Source of the DNA: RYN-230 sp963768945
GTDB taxonomy: Bacteria > Actinomycetota > Actinomycetes > Streptosporangiales > Streptosporangiaceae
Length of the DNA: 64,000 bases
Direction of reading: 5' to 3'
NCBI GenBank assembly: GCA_963768945.1
Contig: CAVYJW010000006.1
Location: 186,001-250,000 of the forward strand
The translations under genes and the position numbers were made by a program. Below are positions 59,269-64,000 of this stretch, piece after piece (positions within the stretch are counted from its first letter, which is position 1; every line of letters starts with the position of its first letter). A model generated the notes under the pieces. That model did not search any database. It saw only the letters and a list, made by a program, of their open reading frames with translations, and had not been told where the DNA came from.

Positions 59269-60426
59269 CCGGCGCACGGGCCATCCATTGGCCGCGAGCG
59301 CCTCGGTCAGCCGCCCGACAGCCTCCGGGTGTACCGTCAGCTCGGCCACGCCGACCGGCAGGCCCGGAGAATGCTCGATGCCGATGTCCTCGATGTTGAC
59401 CCCGGCCTCGCCCGCGGCCTGGAACAGCCGGGCGAGCTCTCCGGGCCGGTCGGGGATCACGACCTGGACGGCGGCCTCGGCCCGGGCGGGGGCGCCCCGC
59501 TTGCCCGGGATCCTCGCCACCCCGGCGCCGCCCTGTTCCAGGAGGGCGGCGAGGACCTTCAGGTCCGGACCCGTGGCTCCGGTTCCCGGGCCGGTGCCGG
59601 TTCCCGGGCCGGCGCCAGGAGCCTGGGCGGTATCGGCCAGCGCCTCGGCCACCGCCGCCAGGTCGGCCGCCACCGCGGCGAGCACGTCAGCGACCGGGGC
59701 CGCGTTGGCCGCCAGGATCTGAGTCCACAGCCCGGTGTCACCCGCCGCGATGCGGGTCACGTCGCGCAGTCCCTGGCCCGCGAGGGACAGGGCCCCGTCG
59801 CTGGCGTCGGCCAGCCGGGCTGCCATGGCCGCGGACAGCACGTGGGGGGCGTGCGAGACCAGGGCCACCCAGCGATCATGCTCAGCGGCGCTGACCTCCG
59901 CCGGCTCGGCGCCGCAGGCCCGGGCCAGGGCCCCGACGGCCGCGAGGCCCGCGGCCGGGACCGGCGGACTGGGGCAGATGACCCAGGGGCGGCCGAGGAA
60001 CAGGTCCGCGCGGGCCGCGGCCGGACCGGACCGCTCCCGGCCGGACAGCGGGTGCCCGGGCACGTACGAGGCCATATCACAGCCGGCCGCCTGGGCCTGC
60101 CCGACCGGCAGTGTCTTCACGCTGGCCACGTCGGTGTACCAGCGGGCCAGGCCCGCCGCCTGGGCGCGGGCCAGAGTCGTCGCCACGGCCTGCGGTGGCA
60201 CGGCGAGCACGGCGACGTCGGCCGGGCCGCCGGGCGGCGGTCCCGCGGGCACATCGCCGGGAAGCATCGTGCCCGCCCCGATGTCGGCGGCCAGCCGGGC
60301 CGCCGCCGGATCGGAATCCGCGAGCCACACGGTCACGCCCCGGGGCCGCAGCGCCAGCGCGACCGAGGTGCCAATCAGCCCGGTCCCGATCACGATGACG
60401 CTGGCCAGGGCCGGTGTGGTCGCCAC
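59266..60426 (-). CDS. tyrA: prephenate dehydrogenase with ACT domain
   Basis: A 386-aa tyrosine-biosynthesis enzyme converting prephenate to 4-hydroxyphenylpyruvate with NAD(P)+. Rossmann start VIVIGTGLIGTSVALALR, then WYTDVASVKTLPV, YVPGHPLSGRERSG (active-site His) and HDRWVALVSHAPHVLSAAMA; a C-terminal ACT domain (about 300-386: VVIPDRPGELARLFQAAGEAGVNIEDIGIEHS) for feedback by Tyr. GTG 60426 follows GGGGAG. The frame could also start at GTG 60534, overlapping the aroH stop, with a 36-aa Pro/Ala-rich repeated extension; the shorter form is preferred. Confidence 0.88.
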   Translation of the reverse strand: MATTPALASVIVIGTGLIGTSVALALRPRGVTVWLADSDPAAARLAADIGAGTMLPGDVPAGPPPGGPADVAVLAVPPQAVATTLARAQAAGLARWYTDVASVKTLPVGQAQAAGCDMASYVPGHPLSGRERSGPAAARADLFLGRPWVICPSPPVPAAGLAAVGALARACGAEPAEVSAAEHDRWVALVSHAPHVLSAAMAARLADASDGALSLAGQGLRDVTRIAAGDTGLWTQILAANAAPVADVLAAVAADLAAVAEALADTAQAPGAGPGTGTGPGTGATGPDLKVLAALLEQGGAGVARIPGKRGAPARAEAAVQVVIPDRPGELARLFQAAGEAGVNIEDIGIEHSPGLPVGVAELTVHPEAVGRLTEALAANGWPVRR

Positions 60427-60530
60427 GGGCGGGCTCCCCGCCCGGGCGCCCGCCGCCGGCGGCCGGTCGGCCGTCGGCCAGCAGCCGGCCGGCTGGTGTG
60501 CGGCGGCCGGCGGCCGGTCGGCTGGTGCGC

Positions 60531-60893
60531 TCACTGCGCGATGTCCAGCCGCAGCGCCGCCGCCCCGCGCAGGTAGACGTGCTGCATGGCCGAGCGCGGC
60601 TTGCTGGTCTCGATGTGCATCATCAGCCGCACCACGCGGGGCAGGGCGTGCGGGACCGCGATCTCGGTGCCGCACAGCAGCGGCACGTCCTGGAAGCCGA
60701 TCTTGCGGGCGGCCAGGGCCGGGAACTCGGCGGTGAGATCGGGGGTGGTGGTGAACACCACGCTGATGACGTCGTCGGTGACCAGGCTGTTTCGCGCCAT
60801 GACTTCGGCCACGAGCTCCGTCGTGCCCCCGAGGATGGCCTCCCGCTCGTTCTCGTCCACCTGGACCGCACCGCGGATCGCCCTGACCGCCAC
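60531..60893 (-). CDS. aroH: chorismate mutase, AroH type
   Basis: A 120-aa monofunctional chorismate mutase of the trimeric AroH family: VRAIRGAVQVDENEREAILGGTTELVAEVMARNSL, VISVVFTTTPDLTAEFPALAARKIGFQDVPLLCGTEI with the conserved Arg and Cys, and a late Tyr (HVYLRGAAALR) in the active site. It makes prephenate for the downstream TyrA. A GTG start is used. Next to tyrA with only a short gap or an overlap. Confidence 0.92.
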   Translation of the reverse strand: MAVRAIRGAVQVDENEREAILGGTTELVAEVMARNSLVTDDVISVVFTTTPDLTAEFPALAARKIGFQDVPLLCGTEIAVPHALPRVVRLMMHIETSKPRSAMQHVYLRGAAALRLDIAQ

Positions 60894-60955
60894 CAGCCTG
60901 CTCCTTCACGCCGTCAGGTCCGAGGACTTCGTCCTGGCCCGCTGATACCGCCAGG

Positions 60956-61867
60956 TTACAGACCGACGGCTGCGTACAGCTCACCAATCTCACGCGTGGT
61001 CAGCGGGCGGGTCGTCCCGGGCCGCTGCGACCCAAGCGCGATGGGCCCCACGTGGGTGCGGACCAGCCGGCTGACCGGGTATCCGACCTCGGCCAGCATC
61101 CGTCGCACGATGTGCTTGCGCCCCTCGTGCAGGGTGAGCTCCACCAGGGCCCTGGAGGCGGCCTGCTCGACCACCCGGAACTTGTCCGCGCTCGCCGCGC
61201 CGTCCTCGAGTTCGACGCCGCTGAGCAGCCGCCGCCCCACGTCCCGGGGCACCGGGCCAGGCACGTCGGCCAGGTAGGTCTTCAGCACCCCGTAGCTGGG
61301 GTGGGCCAGGCGGTGGGCCAGTTCGCCGTCGTTCATCAGCAGCATCAGGCCCTCGGTGTCGTAGTCCAGCCGGCCCACGTGGTACAGCCGCTCCGGGTAG
61401 TCCTCCAGGAAGTCCGCGATCGTCGGCCGTCCCCGGTCGTCGGACATCGTCGTGAGGACCCCGGCGGGCTTGTTCAGGGCGAGGTAGACCACATCCTGGC
61501 GGGACGGGATGCGCATCCCGTCCACCCGGATGACCTGATGCTCCGGGTCCACCCGGGCGCCGTACCGGCGCACGGTCTCGCCGTCCACCTCGACCCGGCC
61601 CTCGCCGATCAGTTCCTCGCAGCGCCGGCGGCTGCCTACGCCCGCGGCGGCCAGCACCTTCTGCAGCCGCACACCGCCGGGCACGTCGATGAGGCTGTCC
61701 CGGTCGTCGTCGTCGTACGGGTCGTCGTCGTCCGGGTCCTCGCCGCGCCTGGCCGGCGAGGCGGGGCGCGCCCCAGGCGTGTCCCTCCGGGCCGGCGCTC
61801 CGCTGGTCCCGGGGGGCCGCCTCCCCGTGCTGGCAGAATCAGGTCCCCTGGTGTTCATCAACCGCAT
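60956..61867 (-). CDS. 23S rRNA pseudouridine synthase RluB/RsuA family
   Basis: A 303-aa enzyme. The N-terminal ~65 residues are acidic/low complexity (DPDDDDPYDDDDRD). Then an S4 domain (VRLQKVLAAAGVGSRRRCEELIGEGRVEVDG) and the RsuA-type synthase domain with the catalytic Asp in YHVGRLDYDTEGLMLLMNDGELAHRLAHPS. The end HEGRKHIVRRMLAEVGYPVSRLVRTHVGP is typical. Start either ATG 61867 or ATG 61858, both within scpB's end. Confidence 0.9.
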   Translation of the reverse strand: MRLMNTRGPDSASTGRRPPGTSGAPARRDTPGARPASPARRGEDPDDDDPYDDDDRDSLIDVPGGVRLQKVLAAAGVGSRRRCEELIGEGRVEVDGETVRRYGARVDPEHQVIRVDGMRIPSRQDVVYLALNKPAGVLTTMSDDRGRPTIADFLEDYPERLYHVGRLDYDTEGLMLLMNDGELAHRLAHPSYGVLKTYLADVPGPVPRDVGRRLLSGVELEDGAASADKFRVVEQAASRALVELTLHEGRKHIVRRMLAEVGYPVSRLVRTHVGPIALGSQRPGTTRPLTTREIGELYAAVGL

Positions 61868-62537
61868 CCTCGACGTCCTCGACGTGCTCGGGCAGGAACG
61901 GGGCGAGATCCGGGAGTTCCCCCAGGCTGGCCAGGCCGAGGCGCTCCAGGAAGTACCCGGTGGTGCGGTACAGGATGGCCCCGGTCTCGGTCTCGGTGCC
62001 CGCCTCCTCGACCAGACCGCGCAGGGTGAGCGTGCGCAGCACGCTGTCGCAGTTCACCCCCCGGACCGCAGACACCCTGGCCCGGTTCACCGGCTGCCGG
62101 TAGGCCACCACCGCCAGCGTCTCCAGGGCGGCCTGGGTCAGCCGGACCTCCTGGCCGTCCCGGACGAACCGCTCCACCACTGGCGCGCAGACGGCCCGGG
62201 TATAGAAACGCCAGCCACCCGCCACCTCCCGCAGGTCGAAGCCACGCTCCTCGGCGTCGTAGGAGGCGGCGAGGTCGCGCAGGGCCGCCGCGACCTCCTC
62301 GCGGGGGCGCTCGAGAACCTGCGCGATGACGATCTCCGGCACCGGCTCGTCCACCACGAGCAGGATCGCCTCAAGGCTGGCCCGCAGTCCCGGACCATCT
62401 GCTCCTTCGGCCGGCCCGGCCTCGCCCCCGGTCATGTCGGCCCGTGCGGCGGCCTCGCCGTCCACGGCACGTTCCACGTCCCCCGGTGGCATCGCACCGT
62501 CGTCGCCCGCCGGGCCTGCCCGGTCCTCCATGCTCAC
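61839..62537 (-). CDS. scpB: segregation and condensation protein B
   Basis: A 232-aa kleisin-associated winged-helix protein (Kite) of the SMC-ScpAB condensin. After a 50-residue acidic start come two winged helices: ASLEAILLVVDEPVPEIVIAQVLERP and VRLTQAALETLAVVAYRQPVNRARVSAVRGVNCDSVLRTLTLRGLVEE, the conserved block in ScpB proteins. GTG 62537 overlaps the scpA stop. Confidence 0.93.
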   Translation of the reverse strand: MSMEDRAGPAGDDGAMPPGDVERAVDGEAAARADMTGGEAGPAEGADGPGLRASLEAILLVVDEPVPEIVIAQVLERPREEVAAALRDLAASYDAEERGFDLREVAGGWRFYTRAVCAPVVERFVRDGQEVRLTQAALETLAVVAYRQPVNRARVSAVRGVNCDSVLRTLTLRGLVEEAGTETETGAILYRTTGYFLERLGLASLGELPDLAPFLPEHVEDVEDAVDEHQGT

Positions 62538-63376
62538 CCGTCTTCCTCGTCGGCGTTGCCGCCCGTCCCGGGCTCCCCAGCAGGCTCCGCCCCGGCCACC
62601 CAGGTCACGTACAACTCCCCCAGCGGGGTCATCTGGTCGAACGAGACGTTACCTTCCCGGTAGAGCTCGAGCAGCGCCAGGAACCGGGCCACGACCTCAT
62701 AGGTCCCCAAGCAGTCCGCGGACAGGCGGCGGAACGTCGCCCGCCCGAGCCGGCGCAGCCGGGCCGCCATGATGTCCGCCTGCTCGCGGACGGTGGTCGT
62801 CGGCGAGTGCAGGTGCTCGGTGGACACCTCAGGCACCGGGCGGGGCGTCAGCGCCCGGGCGGCGATCGCGGCGAACTCCAGCGGGCCCAGGCCCAGCAGG
62901 ACCTCCGGGAGCAGCCCGGCGAACTCGGGCTCCATCGGCACCCGCCGGGCGAAGCGGCGGCCCTGCACCGACATCCGGCCCGCGAACACCGCCGCGACCT
63001 CCTTGTAGGCCCGGTACTGCAGCAGCCGGGCGAACAGCAGGTCCCGGGCCTCCAGCAGAGCGAGGTCTTCCTCGTCCTCGACCTCGCCGCTGGGCAGCAG
63101 CCGCGCGGCCTTCAGGTCGAGCAGCGTCGCCGCCACCAGCAGGAAATAGCTGGCCTGATCGAGGTCCCAGCCGTCGGCCAGGGCCCGGATGTAGGCGATG
63201 AACTCGTCCGTCACCTGGGAGAGGGCGACCTCGGTGATGTCGAGCTTGTGCTTGGAGATCAGGCCGAGCAGCAGGTCGAAGGGACCTTCGAAGACGTCGA
63301 GGTGCACCTCGAAGCCGCCCTGGCCGGTGCCCTGCGCAGCCTCATCGGCGGGCTCAGCTGTCACCGCACCCGTCAC
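62534..63376 (-). CDS. scpA: segregation and condensation protein A
   Basis: A 280-aa kleisin of the SMC complex. FEVHLDVFEGPFDLLLGLISKHKLDITEVALSQVTDEFIAYI is the hallmark N-terminal region; DLDQASYFLLVAATLLDLKAARLLP follows, and a C-terminal winged helix includes VVARFLALLELYREGNVSFDQ. Acidic linker in the middle. It is 15 bp after the upstream gene. Confidence 0.93.
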   Translation of the reverse strand: MTGAVTAEPADEAAQGTGQGGFEVHLDVFEGPFDLLLGLISKHKLDITEVALSQVTDEFIAYIRALADGWDLDQASYFLLVAATLLDLKAARLLPSGEVEDEEDLALLEARDLLFARLLQYRAYKEVAAVFAGRMSVQGRRFARRVPMEPEFAGLLPEVLLGLGPLEFAAIAARALTPRPVPEVSTEHLHSPTTTVREQADIMAARLRRLGRATFRRLSADCLGTYEVVARFLALLELYREGNVSFDQMTPLGELYVTWVAGAEPAGEPGTGGNADEEDG

Positions 63377-63391
63377 CGGCAGCCCGCCACC

Positions 63392-63694
63392 TCACGTCGT
63401 ATCTCGCAATCGCCCGGCCAGCAGACTCGCCTGGCCTTCGGCGTCCAGGTCGGCCAGCAGCACGGCGATGGCCTCACGGACCAGCCTGCCACGATCCACG
63501 GCAATCCCGTACCCGCGAAGCGCGAGCCGGGCCCGCTCGAGGTCGAGAAGCTCGGCGGCGGACAGGTACACCGTGATCTTCTGTGGGTGGGCTTCACGCC
63601 CGCTGGCCAGGCGGCCCTCCCCGCCGGATGGGCCTGGTGCGGATGGGCCCGGCGTGGCCGGCCGGAGCAGCTCGGCGACACCCGGCAAGCTCAC
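63392..63694 (-). CDS. small conserved protein with RHH-like C-terminus
   Basis: A 100-aa protein. The second half (QKITVYLSAAELLDLERARLALRGYGIAVDRGRLVREAIAVLLADL) fits a ribbon-helix-helix DNA-binding fold, and is conserved next to parA-scpA in actinomycetes. GTG 63694 overlaps the parA stop (GTGA), which decides the start; the longer frame from 63733 would lie inside parA. Perhaps a ParA partner in chromosome segregation (inference). Confidence 0.75.
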   Translation of the reverse strand: MSLPGVAELLRPATPGPSAPGPSGGEGRLASGREAHPQKITVYLSAAELLDLERARLALRGYGIAVDRGRLVREAIAVLLADLDAEGQASLLAGRLRDTT

Positions 63695-64000
63695 CCGCCT
63701 TGGACGGGACCCGCGCGTCCTGCCAGCTGCCACCGCTCCAGTACCTCCCGTGCCAGCTCCCGGTAGGAACTCGCTCCCGTGGACGAGGGGTCGAAGCTGG
63801 TGATCGGCTCGCCCGCGACGGTGGCGTCGGGGAACCGCACGGTGCGGTTGATCACCGTGTGGAACACCTTGTCGCCGAACCCCTTGACCACCTCCGCGAG
63901 CACCTCGCGAGAATGCAGAGTCCGGGAATCGTACATGGTGGCGAGCAGCCCGTCGATGCCCAGGCGCGGGTTGAGCCTGCTCGAGACCTTGTCGATGGTC
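63691..64000 (-). CDS. ParA family chromosome-partitioning ATPase, C-terminal part
   Basis: The last ~103 residues of a Soj/ParA-type ATPase running off the window end: NPRLGIDGLLATMYDSRTLHSREVLAEVVKGFGDKVFHTVINRTVRFPDATVAGEPITSFDPSSTGASSYRELAREVLERW. The LGIDGLL.TMYD.RT...EV and SF.PSS.GA..Y.ELA.E patterns are diagnostic. First gene seen of the parA-scpAB-der cluster. Confidence 0.92.
   Translation of the reverse strand, partial: TIDKVSSRLNPRLGIDGLLATMYDSRTLHSREVLAEVVKGFGDKVFHTVINRTVRFPDATVAGEPITSFDPSSTGASSYRELAREVLERWQLAGRAGPVQGG

Overview
The window is very GC-rich and densely coded, and it looks like a chromosomal segment of a filamentous-type actinomycete (Actinomycetota, perhaps Streptosporangiales or a neighbour). 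The evidence is gene content: an F420-dependent LLM oxidoreductase, XRE/DUF5753 plus DUF397 gene pairs, an RsbW-like ATPase, caa3-type CtaG, and the actinobacterial parA-scpA-scpB-rluB-aroH-tyrA-cmk-der block. GTG starts, 1-4 bp stop/start overlaps and probable leaderless starts (TAnnnT 6-8 nt before the start codon) are frequent. No rRNA, tRNA or CRISPR array was seen.

Layout. 1-4.2 kb: tail of a sugar-type ABC ATPase, an alpha/beta hydrolase, then GntR regulator, MFS transporter and hydroxypyruvate isomerase. 4.45-10.6 kb: a block of broken genes, comprising a phosphodiester glycosidase, a UbiA-type phosphoribosyltransferase, a DprE1-like oxidoreductase (open, but changed at key residues), a truncated DprE2-like SDR, and a frameshifted response regulator/histidine kinase pair. 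10.7-13.0 kb: FHA protein, SDR epimerase, DUF6308-like protein. 13.4-19.0 kb: a complete branched-chain amino-acid-type ABC importer (livG-F-H-M-K order) followed by a TetR regulator. 19.0-22.9 kb: YraQ/ArsP permease with ArsR regulator and a strong operator, LCP-family cell-wall ligase, secreted hypothetical protein. 23.1-31.1 kb: sbcC, sbcD (frameshifted), DEAD-box helicase (frameshifted), DUF72 protein, a small hypothetical gene.

31.3-38.5 kb (minus strand) is the most interesting part: a PAS-rich histidine kinase, a receiver domain fused to a PIG-L/LmbE deacetylase, an ATP-grasp ligase, a PHP hydrolase, a processive GT2 membrane glycosyltransferase and a 62-aa membrane protein. The genes lie nearly end to end, and the two putative promoter regions share a palindrome. 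I infer a two-component-controlled pathway that makes and modifies an amino-sugar polymer or glycolipid, with the enzyme itself as response-regulator output.

38.7-44.9 kb is a set of redox and stress enzymes and regulators (LLM oxidoreductase, quinone reductase, YceI/MarR divergent pair, aldo/keto reductase, PaiB-like, VOC protein). 45.0-46.1 kb carries a Phd-like antitoxin with a broken toxin, flanked by two related ~115-bp direct repeats. 47.4-51.5 kb is a copper/cytochrome oxidase assembly operon (multi-TM-SCO1 fusion, Asp-box lipoprotein, CtaG). 51.8-56.9 kb has a secreted trypsin-like protease, an aldo/keto reductase and the XRE/DUF397/RsbW-like set. 57.0-64.0 kb is the housekeeping operon parA, RHH-like gene, scpA, scpB, rluB, aroH, tyrA, cmk, der on the minus strand.

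Short tandem repeats with 12-35 bp units recur throughout, mostly between genes or at gene ends. Single-base indels break three otherwise well-conserved genes (sbcD, the helicase, the VOC protein). Some frameshifts could therefore be sequence errors, but the deletion in the DprE2-like gene cannot be explained that way.
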